This document shows positions 25,689-35,200 of a DNA stretch of 64,000 bases, piece by piece. The position numbers were made by a program, and so were the translations under genes. This DNA is from Deltaproteobacteria bacterium (lineage in GTDB: Bacteria > Myxococcota_A > UBA796 > UBA2385). The notes beneath the pieces are model-generated. The model searched no databases. It had not been told where the DNA came from and saw only the letters and a program-made list of their open reading frames with translations. Location: assembly GCA_016792625.1 (NCBI GenBank), contig JAEUKK010000101.1, positions 1 through 64,000 of the forward strand, read 5' to 3'. The stretch's first letter is position 1; every line of letters starts with the position of its first letter.

Positions 25689-27406
25689 AGCTCACCCCCT
25701 TGCTGCTCGATGCGGTGATCGAGGATCACCAGGGGCTTGTCTTTCAGATGAAGCTCTTGGGCCTCGAGGCGCCGCCGCAAGCGGTACAGCTCCTCGTCGC
25801 CCCGGGCGGCGGCGCGCAGCCCCAAGAAGGCGGCGGCCGAGGCCTGGGCGGCCGAGACCCGGCGAGCTGCGTCGGCCTGGGCGAGGCTGCGGGCCTGGAG
25901 GGCGGCCGAGCGCGCGGCGGGCAGGCTGAGCGCCGCCGCGGCCTGCGCGCGTACGATGCGCGTCTGCTCGTCAATCTGCGCGCTGACCACGCTCTGGTAC
26001 TCGACCGCCACAGCCACCGGCGGGTGCAGCGCGGTGAAGGTGAACTCGACCACCTGCACGCCGAGCCCACGTTGGTCGGCCGCGCGCTGGACCGCGGCCC
26101 GCACGTCGTCGGCGAGGTCGCGCACGCTCGCCGAGAGCACGCCGTCGAGGGTCTGGTCGACCGTGCGGCGGGTGACCGCCTCGTAGGCCAAGGCGCGCAG
26201 CGTGTCTTCGGGGTTCTGGGTACCGTAGAGCCACGCGCGCAGGTCGACGATCTGGTAGTGCAAGCGCCCGTCGAGGCTGACCAAGTCGCGCCCATCGCCG
26301 AGCAGCAGGGTGAACTCGGCGGCGCCATGCTGCCGCGCCCAGAGCCGGCTCTCGGGCCCCTCGGGCTCGGCCTCAGCGGGCTCGCCCTCGATCAGCCCGT
26401 GCCCCACGCCGATCGAGGCCACCCGACGCACCGGCGCGCGCCGTGCTTGGTCGATGGGCCAGGGCGCGAGCAGGTGCAGACCCGGCTCAAGCGGCGGCCC
26501 GGGCCGCGCGCGGCCAAAACGTTCGACGATGGCCTGCTCATCAGGCCGGAGCATCAGCAAGCCGCTGCTCAGCCAGCCGACCACGACACCGACCAGGGCG
26601 AGGGGCTGCAGCGCCCGGCGCAGCACGGTCAGCGCCCAGCTGCCCCGCAGGTCGAGGCCAAGCCCGCGCTGCAGCGCGCCGAAGATAGCGTCGACGGGGT
26701 TGTTCTGGGCGAAGGGCACCAAGACCAGCACGACCTGGGCGGCGGCAGGCGTGCCGCCCGCGGGCCCCCGCAGGCGCCACCAGCGCCAGAGCGCCGGGCT
26801 GGTGCGCAGGGCCGCTTCGGCGGCCCCGGGCAGCACGAGGCCCAGCTGCACGAGCGACAGGCCGACCTCGGCCCGCCCCAGGGCGGGCCACCGGAGCGCG
26901 GCGGCCCCAGCGCCGAGGCCGAGCAGCGCGAGCAGGGCCTGCAGCGCCGCCGCGCGGGCCCAGGCCGCCGCCGCGCGGCCGCCCGGCGAGGGCACCGCGC
27001 CGAAGAAGCGCACCACCGAGACCCACGCGGCCCCGCTCAGCGCCGCCCCGCCGAGCAGGCCCGCCCAGGCCCAGGGGCCGAGATCGCGCGCAGGCAGGAT
27101 GTAGACGAGGCCCCACAGCGCGCCCGCGACGGCGAAGGCCGCGGCGAGCCAGAGCTGCAGCGCCCGGCGGTCGATCGCCGGCAGCAGGCCGCGCGGCCCG
27201 CCAACGGCGGGGCGCATCGAGAGCAGCGCAGCGGCGCTGACCAGCCCCTGCAGCCCGAGGCCGAGCAGCGGCCCCCGCCACAGGCCGCGGGCGCCCACCA
27301 GCGCGAGCACGGCGAGCAGCAGCCCCAGCAGGCCGATCCCAAGCAGGAGCCGCGCGGGCGCGCGGGCCGCGACGGGATCAGGGGCTGGCGCGGCGGGGGT
27401 GGTCAA
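25673..27406 (-). CDS. SPFH protein with polytopic N-terminal membrane domain
   Basis: 577 residues. The first ~290 hold about six or more membrane segments, a domain absent from ordinary HflK. The SPFH part follows (LRPDEQAIVERFGRARPGPP, EPGLHLLAPWPIDQARRAPV; about 300-480) with a coiled-coil tail. Long HflK-like proteins with extra N-terminal helices are known as 'protease modulator HflK' in several phyla. Start: TTG at 27406 is chosen because a promoter-like site at 27495-27467 would leave the in-frame GTG at 27466 untranscribed; that GTG also adds only low-complexity residues. It is the first gene of the SPFH-ATPase-DUF1800-DUF1501 run and overlaps the next gene by 16 bp. Confidence 0.82.
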   Translation of the reverse strand: MTTPAAPAPDPVAARAPARLLLGIGLLGLLLAVLALVGARGLWRGPLLGLGLQGLVSAAALLSMRPAVGGPRGLLPAIDRRALQLWLAAAFAVAGALWGLVYILPARDLGPWAWAGLLGGAALSGAAWVSVVRFFGAVPSPGGRAAAAWARAAALQALLALLGLGAGAAALRWPALGRAEVGLSLVQLGLVLPGAAEAALRTSPALWRWWRLRGPAGGTPAAAQVVLVLVPFAQNNPVDAIFGALQRGLGLDLRGSWALTVLRRALQPLALVGVVVGWLSSGLLMLRPDEQAIVERFGRARPGPPLEPGLHLLAPWPIDQARRAPVRRVASIGVGHGLIEGEPAEAEPEGPESRLWARQHGAAEFTLLLGDGRDLVSLDGRLHYQIVDLRAWLYGTQNPEDTLRALAYEAVTRRTVDQTLDGVLSASVRDLADDVRAAVQRAADQRGLGVQVVEFTFTALHPPVAVAVEYQSVVSAQIDEQTRIVRAQAAAALSLPAARSAALQARSLAQADAARRVSAAQASAAAFLGLRAAARGDEELYRLRRRLEAQELHLKDKPLVILDHRIEQQGGELWLRP

Positions 27407-27466
27407 CGGGGCTCTCTGTGGGGCCGATCCTCCACCGGCGGGGGCGCGGTGGCAAGCGACCCTCAC

Positions 27467-27495
27467 CTGATAGCCTGTTCACCATCTACCCGCAA
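27467..27495 (-). promoter_or_regulatory. Candidate promoter of the SPFH-ATPase operon
   Basis: Minus strand: TTGCGG (27495-27490), a 17-bp spacer, then TATCAG (27472-27467). A start near 27460 would give a ~54-nt leader to the TTG at 27406. It is the only -35/-10 pair I find in the 164-bp gap. Confidence 0.4.
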
Positions 27496-27570
27496 GCGCG
27501 CCGCGTAGTCCTGGCTGCTGTCCGATGCCGGATGCGACTGCGCGGTGCTGTTCAGGTGAGCCACCCCAGC

Positions 27571-28221
27571 TCAGGCCCCGTACTTGACCGAGCAGCCATA
27601 GGGCTTGGTCTGGGGTTGCTTGGGGGCGCCACCCGCAAGAACAGAGTTCACTGCGTCATTCAGAAAATGGATCGGCGCAGCCCCTGGCGCCTTGCCCAGC
27701 GGCGCGTCGTCGACCCCGCCCCGGTACACGAGCGCGCCGGCCGGGTCGATCACGAAGACCTCGGGCGTAACGGTGGCGCCGTAGGCCCGGCCCACGGCGC
27801 CGCTCGGGTCCATCAGCACGGGGCGGGGCAGCGCGTGGCTGCCTTGGGCCCGCCGGTTGCGGTCAGCCCCGGCGCCCTGGGCGCCCGCCGTGTTGGAGTT
27901 GACGGTCAGCCACACCGCTCCCCGCGCCTCAAGCTCCGCGGGGAGCTTCTGCAGCGGGCCTTTTTCGTGGGCGTACTCCACAAAGGGGCAGTCGGGGTTG
28001 TACCACTCGACCACCACCACCTTGCCGCGGTGGTCGCTCAGCTTCACCGGCGCACCTTCGGCGTTGAGCAGCGCAAAGTCGGGCGCAGGCGCGCCGACCG
28101 CGGCCTTCGCGGCGGGGTCGACCAGCGGGGGCGGCGCGGGCGCAGCAGGCGTGGCCGCTTCACCGCCACCGCAGCCGACGCTGATCCACAAGGCGGCCAT
28201 CCAGAGCAGGTTCTTGGGCAC
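27571..28221 (-). CDS. Redoxin-fold lipoprotein (AhpC/TSA, thioredoxin-like)
   Basis: 216 residues. An N-terminal signal ends in a lipobox-like WISVGC, so it is probably a lipoprotein. After a Pro/Ala linker the redoxin domain begins (GAPAPDFALLNAEGAPVKLS), with the active-site motif NPDCPFV, one cysteine in the position where thioredoxins have CxxC. The ending TVTPEVFVIDPAGALVYRGG is typical of the family. It likely acts as an envelope thiol reductase or peroxiredoxin-like protein; a second Cys near the C terminus (YGCSVKYG) could be resolving. Start: GTG at 28221, with GGAGGTG five bases upstream. Divergent from the large MauG-like lipoprotein. Confidence 0.85.
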   Translation of the reverse strand: MPKNLLWMAALWISVGCGGGEAATPAAPAPPPLVDPAAKAAVGAPAPDFALLNAEGAPVKLSDHRGKVVVVEWYNPDCPFVEYAHEKGPLQKLPAELEARGAVWLTVNSNTAGAQGAGADRNRRAQGSHALPRPVLMDPSGAVGRAYGATVTPEVFVIDPAGALVYRGGVDDAPLGKAPGAAPIHFLNDAVNSVLAGGAPKQPQTKPYGCSVKYGA

Positions 28222-28397
28222 GAGGCACCTCCGCCGGGCGGCTAGCCCAGCCAGCGCGCCGCACCGCAAGGCCCCGCGAATTCCGCCCCGAAGCGCGCAG
28301 GGGCCCAGCTACGCTCCGGCCGGGCGCGCGGCGACGCTCCCTCCTCCCGTTGATCGCGGGCCGGCCCCCGGGCCACGGCCGCACCGGACGCCTCCCC

Positions 28398-31300
28398 ATG
28401 AAGCCCCATCGCTGCGCCCTCCTCCTGCTGTTGGCGGGCTGCGTCGACTTGACTGGCGCCGAAAAAGCAACGCGCACCGGTGCCCTGCTCTCGGTCGACT
28501 GGTACGGCGAGACTGACGTGGTGGGGCTCCACCTTGAGCTCGAGCGGGTGGCCTGCGCGGCGACCGATGCCTTCTCCCCCGCCCGGGTCACCCACACGGT
28601 CGACTTGCTCGACACCGGGGCGCCGGGCCCCTTCGAGGCGCGGGCGGTGCGCACCGACCCCGCCAGCCGGCACATCTCGGCCGACCTCTTCGCGGCGGTC
28701 GAGCCGGGCTGCTGGGCGGTCCGCGCAATCCCCGTGCAAGAGCTCGGCGCCGAGGTCTGGGTCGCGTCGGCCGACTGCGGCCTCGCCGAGGGCGAAGTGG
28801 TGGTCGCCGATGGCCAGACCGCCGCGCTGACGCTGCTCAGCCAATGTGTGGGCGACGCGCGGGGCGCGCTCGACACCGTGGTCGCCCTCAACCACCCGCC
28901 GGCGATCACGCTGATCTGGCCCACAACCGACGTGGATGGCGATGGGTACGTCAATGACGACGATCCTGAGGCGGCCGCCGAGTGCGTGCCGGTCGAGCTC
29001 TGCGCCCAGGTGCAAGACCCCGACGACGACCCCATCGAGTTGGAGTGGCGGGCCCGCGGGGCCGAAGCGCACCGGCTCGACACGGGAGAGGCCGAGGTCG
29101 TCGGCTGGAGCGGCGGCGCGCGGGTCTGGCAGCAGTGCCTGACGCTGGTCCCCGGCGCAGCGGGCGCCGCCGAGCTTGAGGTCAGCGCTTGGGACCTCGG
29201 CCTCGAGGATGGCGCACAGGTGCGGATCGAGGCCCTCCTCGCCGCCGCCGGCGCGGCGGTCGAGAGCCGCGACACCGCCACCGCCGCCCTCACCGTCAGC
29301 TACGTCGATGACCCCCTCTGTTTTGACGAGAGCGGCGCGCTGGTGCGCCGACCCGGCGCCTCGATCAGCCGCGAGCCCGGCTGCGCGCCGACCCCACCCG
29401 AAGCGCACTACTGCGGCGGCGGCTGCGAAGATGACGTGCTCATCGACCAGCTCTGCGAGGGTGGGGCGCTCAAGGCGCACAGCCTCTACCCCTCCTGCGA
29501 GGTCGACGCGCCGCCGATCATCGAGCGCCTGCCCGGCAAACGTCCGGCCTTGCCCGACCTCTCCGCCTACGTCGTGGATGGCGAGCTGCTCGTCGTCCTC
29601 GGCAAGGCGCTCTTCTGGGACGCCCAGGTGGGCAGCGACGGGGTCGCCTGCGCGAGCTGCCACTACAGCGGCGGCGGCGACATCCGGCTGCGCAACGCGG
29701 TCAACCCGGGCCCCGACGGCGTCTTCGGCGGCGCCCCGTCCGGGCACCCGGTCTCGGGCCCCGATCAGCGCCTGACCGCCGACGCCTTCCCCTTCCACGC
29801 CCTCTCCGACCCCCTCGACCGCCGCTCGAGCATCCTGCGGACCACCGACGACCGGGCCAGCTCCGAAGGCAGCGCCGGCTCCACCTTCGTGGCCGCCGAG
29901 CCGGCGGCCGACCGCTGCACCCCGCGGACCACCGGCCCCTTCTACTGGAGCGACCTGCGGCTGCGCCAAGTCGAGCCCCGCAACAGCCCGACGGTGATCA
30001 ACGCGGTCTACAACTTCCGCAACTTCTGGGATGGCCGCGCGAACAACGTCTTCAACGGCAGCGACCCCTTTGGTTTGCGCAGCGCCAACGCCGACCCCCG
30101 GGTGGGCGCGCTGGTCGCCGACGAGCGCGCCTGGGACACCACCGCTGGCGGCTGGGTCTGGGCGCTCGAGCGCGAGCGGGTGCGGCTGCTCGACGCCAGC
30201 CTCGCCTCGCAAGCGGTCGGCCCGCCCCTGTCAGACTTCGAGATGTCCTGCGCGGGGCGGAGCTTCGCCGACATCGCCCGGCGCCTCTATGGGCTGCGGC
30301 CGCTGGCCAACCAGCAGGTCCACGCCGAAGACAGCGTGTTCAGCGCCTTTCCCGAGCTACAGCGCGCCGATGGGCTCGGGCTCGACACCACCTACGCCGA
30401 CCTCATCGAGGCCGTCTTCGAAGAGCGGCTCTGGCAGGGCGAAGGCCGATGGAGGGTCAGCGCCGACGGCCGGCTGAGCGCCGACAGCGCCGGCTACACC
30501 CAGATGGAGCACAACCTCGCGCTCTTCTTCGGGCTGGCCGTGCAGGCCTACGAAGCCACGCTGATCAGCGACCAGACGCCTTTTGACCTCAACGAGCTGA
30601 GCCCCGCCGAGGCCCGCGGGCTGGCCGTCTTCGTGGGCCAGGGCAAGTGTGTGAACTGCCACAATGGCCCGCTGTTCACCAGCGCCGCTTGGTCACCCGA
30701 CAGCGTCAGCGGCGGCTTTAAGCAGGTCGAGCGCATGATCATGGGCGATGACAACCCCGCCCTCTACGACAACGGCTTCTACAACATCGGCGTGCGCCCG
30801 ACGGTCGAGGACATCGGCGTGGGCGCCGAGGACCCCTTCGGCAACCCGCTCTCCTTCTCGCGCCAGTGGCTGGACTGGAAGAGCGGCGGGGCCCGCCCCA
30901 TCGACCCGGGGGTCGAGAGCACCGACGCCTGCGCCTTTGACGTGCCCTTCAACACCCGCGGCGACTGCAGCCCGCGCCGGCGTGATCTGCCCGCCCGCGT
31001 GGCGGTCGACGGGGCGTTCAAGACGCCGACGCTGCGCAACGTCGGCCTCAACCCGCCCTACTTCCACAACGGCGGCACCGCCGATCTGCACGGCGTGGTC
31101 GACTTCTACAACCGCGGCGGCGACCGCCGGGGCGACGCCCGCACCGGCGACACGACCGGCCTCGGCGCCGTGCGGAGCAACCTCGACCCCGACATCACGC
31201 GGCTCGGCCTGAGTGACGACCAGCGGGACGATCTGGTGGCCTTCCTGCTCGCGCTGACCGATCCCAGGGTGGCCTGCCACGCGGGGCCCTTCGACCACCC

Positions 31301-31490
31301 CGCCCTCACCTTGACCGAGGGCTCGACCCGGGCGGACAGCAGCCCCCGCGACGGGATCGCCGACGACCGGCGCCGCACGCTGCCGGCGGTCGGCGAGGCC
31401 GGCCTGAGCGGGATCGGGCGGCCCTGCCAAGCCAACTCGGGCGATCTTTTCGGCGCGATGCAAGACCGCTTCGACGTGATCACCCGCTGA
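28398..31490 (+). CDS. Large MauG/cytochrome-c-peroxidase family dihaem lipoprotein
   Basis: 1030 residues. It opens MKPHRCALLLLLAGCVD, a clear lipobox. About 20-350 is an extra domain with aspartate-rich, metal-site-like stretches (DVDGDGYVNDDDPEAA) and paired cysteines. The C-terminal ~620 residues form a dihaem peroxidase core with two c-type haem sites, CASCH (Cys418-His422) and CVNCH (Cys751-His755). Typical blocks are NSPTVINAVYNFRNFWDGRA and FKTPTLRNVGLNPPYFHNGG. MauG-type proteins reduce peroxide or oxidise protein/small substrates in the periplasm. Ordinary members are ~350-450 residues, so the inter-haem insert and N-terminal domain are unusual. Start: ATG at 28398, by the signal. 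Confidence 0.9.
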   Translation: MKPHRCALLLLLAGCVDLTGAEKATRTGALLSVDWYGETDVVGLHLELERVACAATDAFSPARVTHTVDLLDTGAPGPFEARAVRTDPASRHISADLFAAVEPGCWAVRAIPVQELGAEVWVASADCGLAEGEVVVADGQTAALTLLSQCVGDARGALDTVVALNHPPAITLIWPTTDVDGDGYVNDDDPEAAAECVPVELCAQVQDPDDDPIELEWRARGAEAHRLDTGEAEVVGWSGGARVWQQCLTLVPGAAGAAELEVSAWDLGLEDGAQVRIEALLAAAGAAVESRDTATAALTVSYVDDPLCFDESGALVRRPGASISREPGCAPTPPEAHYCGGGCEDDVLIDQLCEGGALKAHSLYPSCEVDAPPIIERLPGKRPALPDLSAYVVDGELLVVLGKALFWDAQVGSDGVACASCHYSGGGDIRLRNAVNPGPDGVFGGAPSGHPVSGPDQRLTADAFPFHALSDPLDRRSSILRTTDDRASSEGSAGSTFVAAEPAADRCTPRTTGPFYWSDLRLRQVEPRNSPTVINAVYNFRNFWDGRANNVFNGSDPFGLRSANADPRVGALVADERAWDTTAGGWVWALERERVRLLDASLASQAVGPPLSDFEMSCAGRSFADIARRLYGLRPLANQQVHAEDSVFSAFPELQRADGLGLDTTYADLIEAVFEERLWQGEGRWRVSADGRLSADSAGYTQMEHNLALFFGLAVQAYEATLISDQTPFDLNELSPAEARGLAVFVGQGKCVNCHNGPLFTSAAWSPDSVSGGFKQVERMIMGDDNPALYDNGFYNIGVRPTVEDIGVGAEDPFGNPLSFSRQWLDWKSGGARPIDPGVESTDACAFDVPFNTRGDCSPRRRDLPARVAVDGAFKTPTLRNVGLNPPYFHNGGTADLHGVVDFYNRGGDRRGDARTGDTTGLGAVRSNLDPDITRLGLSDDQRDDLVAFLLALTDPRVACHAGPFDHPALTLTEGSTRADSSPRDGIADDRRRTLPAVGEAGLSGIGRPCQANSGDLFGAMQDRFDVITR

Positions 31491-31847
31491 GCCAGCCGGC
31501 CAATCCGCGCGAAGATGACCACCTACACGTCATCTTCACCCCACCATCCGGGCTTGCCCGCGGCGGGCGCTAGCGGCCCCTTCGGTCCCCAGGATCAACC
31601 CTGAAGGCAATTGCGCGCCCCTGCACTGTTCGCCGGCCGGTCGAATTCCGATGAGGGGAGGGAGCCCAGCGACGAAGACGACGCGAACGGCGGCGACGAC
31701 CGCGTCGACAGGTGGAGGCCCCCCGGCCGCGCCTGGGCTCTGGAGACCCTGATGACGCCCGACCTGCATCGACCAGGACCGCGAACCCCTCAAGGAGAAA
31801 TCCGACAAAAATCGACATCCCCTCCCCCGACTCCCCTGGAGCTCCCC
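31491..31847. other. Intergenic region with a 9-bp palindrome
   Basis: This 357-bp gap lies between the dihaem lipoprotein and a small membrane gene. A perfect inverted repeat GAAGATGAC / GTCATCTTC (31511-31519 and 31529-31537, nine-base loop) lies 20 bp after the stop. It has no T-tract, so it is either a terminator stem or an operator. The rest has no convincing frame; AAGGAGAAAT around 31793-31802 is a good ribosome-site-like string but has no start codon at useful distance. Confidence 0.5.
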
Positions 31848-32039
31848 ATGCCCGCGGCCCTGCCCCCCTTCCTCTTCGTCGGCGCGGTGCTGCTCATGAC
31901 CGCGGGCCTGCTTGAGGGGTGGCTGGACATCGCGGAGGGGTCGCTGATCCTGGCGAGCCTCACAGGCGCCTGGTTGATCTGGTGGGTGAACTTCGGTGAA
32001 CAGGCCGCAGGGCCTGAGGAGGTGCTGCATGCCCAGTGA
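31848..32039 (+). CDS. Small two-helix membrane protein
   Basis: 63 residues with two hydrophobic stretches (LPPFLFVGAVLLMTAGLL and LILASLTGAWLIWWV) and a short acidic, probably cytoplasmic tail. Start: ATG at 31848, with CTGGAG eight bases upstream. No family recognised. The composition is unlike a shadow frame (balanced Leu/Trp/Phe helices, normal third-base GC), and the next small ORF overlaps its end with its own strong ribosome site, so a two-gene unit is plausible. Confidence 0.6.
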   Translation: MPAALPPFLFVGAVLLMTAGLLEGWLDIAEGSLILASLTGAWLIWWVNFGEQAAGPEEVLHAQ

Positions 32040-32211
32040 GCCTGTCCCCGCCGGCCCCCGCGCCGCGCCCGCGCCCACGCCGATCGGCGAGGAGCCCGAA
32101 GAGCCCCCAGAACGCCGCGCGGCCCGCCCGCCCCGCGCGCCGCCCCGCTCGGGGGGCGCGCCGCCGCCGGGCCGCTCGCTCAGCGCCGCGTCGACTCCGC
32201 CTCGGGGCTGA
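32029..32211 (+). CDS. Possible 60-residue Pro/Arg-rich small protein
   Basis: ATG at 32029 is preceded by GAGGAGGTG at ideal distance and overlaps the end of the small membrane gene by 11 bases. The product is rich in Pro, Arg, Ala and Glu and has no recognisable domain. Its last 32 bp overlap the 3' end of the convergent kinase gene. The ribosome site is the main support; composition is shadow-like, so it may not be expressed. Confidence 0.35.
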   Translation: MPSEPVPAGPRAAPAPTPIGEEPEEPPERRAARPPRAPPRSGGAPPPGRSLSAASTPPRG

Positions 32212-35200
32212 GCGCGCCAAACACCGCCGCCGCCCGCGCCTCTGCGACGCGGGCGCGCCGGCCCCACCCAAGCCCGGCCCAGGCACGGCCCGCCGCCGCC
32301 CACGCCGCAGCGCAGGCCTCGGCCGCGCCCGCTGCGCTGGCCGCCCGGGCGCAGCGCTCGGCGAGCTCGGCCACCTCGGGGTCGAGCAGGGCCTCGGCCC
32401 GCCCAGGGCCCTGCGCCCACCGGGCCGCGCAGCCCGCGCCGTCGCCCTCGGCGAGGGCGAGCCAGCTGAGGATGGCCCACCAGAGGCCATCTTCACCAAC
32501 CCCCGGGCCCAAGGGGAGGGCCTGGCGGGCCGCCCGCAGCCGGCCGCGCTGCAGCTCGACCTCGACGAGGTGCAGCTGCAGGCGCGGCAAACCGGGGTGG
32601 CCGATCGCCGCGAGCCGCTGGCGGGCGGCGTCGAACCAACGGGCCGCCTCGGCGGGCCGCCCCGAGAGGCGGGCCACCTCGCCGAGCCCCGCCCAGGCCG
32701 AGGCGGGCTCCTGCCGCTCGGCGGCGCGGGCGTACAAGCCGCGGGCCAGGCGCAGCTGGGCCTCGGCCTGGGCGCGGTTGCCCTCGCGCTGGTTGTGCTG
32801 GGCGCGGGCGAGCAGGCAGCTGGCCGCACCAAAAGGTTCATCGGTGGACTGGAAGTGCACCTGGGCGGCGGCGAGGCTGGTGTCGACCGCCGCGCCCCGG
32901 TGGCCGGCGGCCACCTCGAGCAGGCCGAGGTCGCGCCGGCACCAGGCGAGGCTGTCGGGCTCGCCGACCCGCAGCGCGTGCTGGAGCGCGTCTTTGGCGT
33001 AGAGCAGCGCTTGGTGGGGCCGATCCTCGACCTGGGCGATCCGGCTCTGCTCGCGCAGGGCCTGGACCAGCAGCGCCCGATGCTGGTGCTGGCGGGCGCC
33101 CACCGCCGCCCGATCAGCGGCCACCCGGGCCTCATCCCAGGCGCCCCGCCGGCGGGCGACGCGGGCCTCGGTCAGCCAGCCCTGCACCCAGCGCGGGTCG
33201 GCCGGCGGCGCGTGCGCGCCCGCGAGGGCCTGCGCCCGCGCGCGCAGGGCGTCGGCGGCGAGCAAGAAGTCACTGTCGAGGACCGCGCGCCAAGCGCCTT
33301 CGTCCAAGGGCCCCACCGCCCGATCCGGCTGGCCGAGGGCCAACAACAGCCGCCCCGCCCGCAGGCGCGCGGCGGGCCGGGGCAGCAGGGCCTCGACGCA
33401 GGCCGCCCGCGCCCGCCCGAGGCGCCCTGCGACCTCGGCCTCAGCCAGCACCGCCTCGCGCAGCAGGGCGTGGGCGAAGCGGAAGGAGCCGGGCGCACCC
33501 GCGGCCTCGGGCAAGGCGAGGCCCGCCGCGGCGAGGTGATCGAGCAGGGCTGCGCAGCGGGCGCCGCCGCCCCCGCCTGCCGCGGCGACCCACTCATCAC
33601 CATCGACCTGAAAGCCCAGCACTGCGGCGATCTCGATGAGGTCCCGCGCCCCCTCACCCGCCCGGCGCAGGGCCGGCGAGAGCCGCGCCCGCCAGGTCGC
33701 GGCCAGATCGGCGGGCAGGCTGCGCTCGTCGCCCGCCCGGGCCAGCCGCGGCCCCTCGGCCCGGAGCTGCCCCGCGTCGACCCAGATCTCGAGCAGCTGC
33801 AGGAGCAGCAGCGGGCTGCCCTGGGCGCGCAGGGCGAGCGTGTCGAGATCGGCCTCGGGCAAGGGCAAGAGCTGCGCGGCGAGCTGGCGTTGGTGCCCGG
33901 GCAATAGGGGCGCGAGCTGCAGGTGGGTCGAACCAGCGGCCGCCGCCCAGGGGGCCAGCGGGCCCAGCGGCGCCCCCGCCCGCAGCGTCGCCGCGGCGAG
34001 CACGGGGGGCCCGCCGCCCTGCCGCTCGAGCAGCTGGGCCAGCACCCCGGCGGCGTCGGCGCCCCACTGCAGGTCTTCGAGCAGCAGCACCGCCGGCCGA
34101 TCCCCCGAGAGGGCCCGCAGCAGCCCGAGCAGCGCGCCCACGCGGTCAAAACCGGCGTCGGCGGCGCCCCCGAGGCCGGCCAGCCGCCGCAGCGCCCGCG
34201 GCTCGAGGCCGAGGCGCTGGGCCTGTGCGTCGACCCGGCCGAGCACCGCCTGCGGATCGGCGTCGAGGGGCCCCCACAGCCCGAGCCAGCGCCGCACCGC
34301 CGCGGCGAGCCCCGCGTCAGGGCCCGGCGGATCAGCGTGCTGGACGGTGTAGACATCGGCGAGCCCCTGCTCGCTGAGCTGCTCGGCCAGCCAGCGCAGC
34401 AGGGCCGACTTGCCCGCGCCAGGCGCGCCCTCGACCACACACAGCACCGGCGCGCCCCCCAAGCCGGCGACCGCCGCGGCCCAGAGCGCGCACTGCTCGG
34501 CCTCGCGGCCCATGAGCGGCGGCTGGCGCAGGCGAAACAGCCCCAGCCCGGCGCCGCCCGCGGCGCGCGGCGTCGGGCTGACCAGCGGGGGCTCGGCGGC
34601 CGGGGGCGCGGGGCGCGCGGCGAGGCGCAGCGCCGGCCCGGTCATGGGGCCCGCGTCGACGGCGAGCAGGGCCCGCAGGGCGTCGGCGGCCCGCCGGGGG
34701 CGGTCGCGCGGATCGGGCTGCAGCAGCCAGCTCAGCCAAACGTCGAGGCCCGCGGGCACCGAATGGCGGGCGAAGAAGGCCGGCAAGGGCTGCTCGCGCA
34801 GCTCACGCAGCAGTGTGGTGAAGCCGTGGCCGCCCCCCCAGGGCGGCGAACCGCAGCACAGCGACCAAGCGAGGCAGCCGACGGCGAAGAGGTCGGTCCA
34901 CGGGCCAAACTGCTCATCGAGGCCGCTGAGCTGCTCGGGCGACATGTAGCCAGCGGTGCCCACGACCACCGCGCGGTCGTCGGGGTCGGGAGCCTCGGCC
35001 ACAGCCCGGGCCAGCCCGAAGTCGACTAGGACCACCCGCCCCGGATCGTCGTGGTGGTAGTCATTCTCAACGAGTACGTTCGCCGGCTTGATGTCGCGGT
35101 GCAGCAGGCCGCGGGCGTGGCTGTGGGCCAAGCCGCGCAGCATGCCGACCAGCACGCCGCGCACATAGGGCCACCGGGCGCGGCCCCGGGCCGGGCTGAG

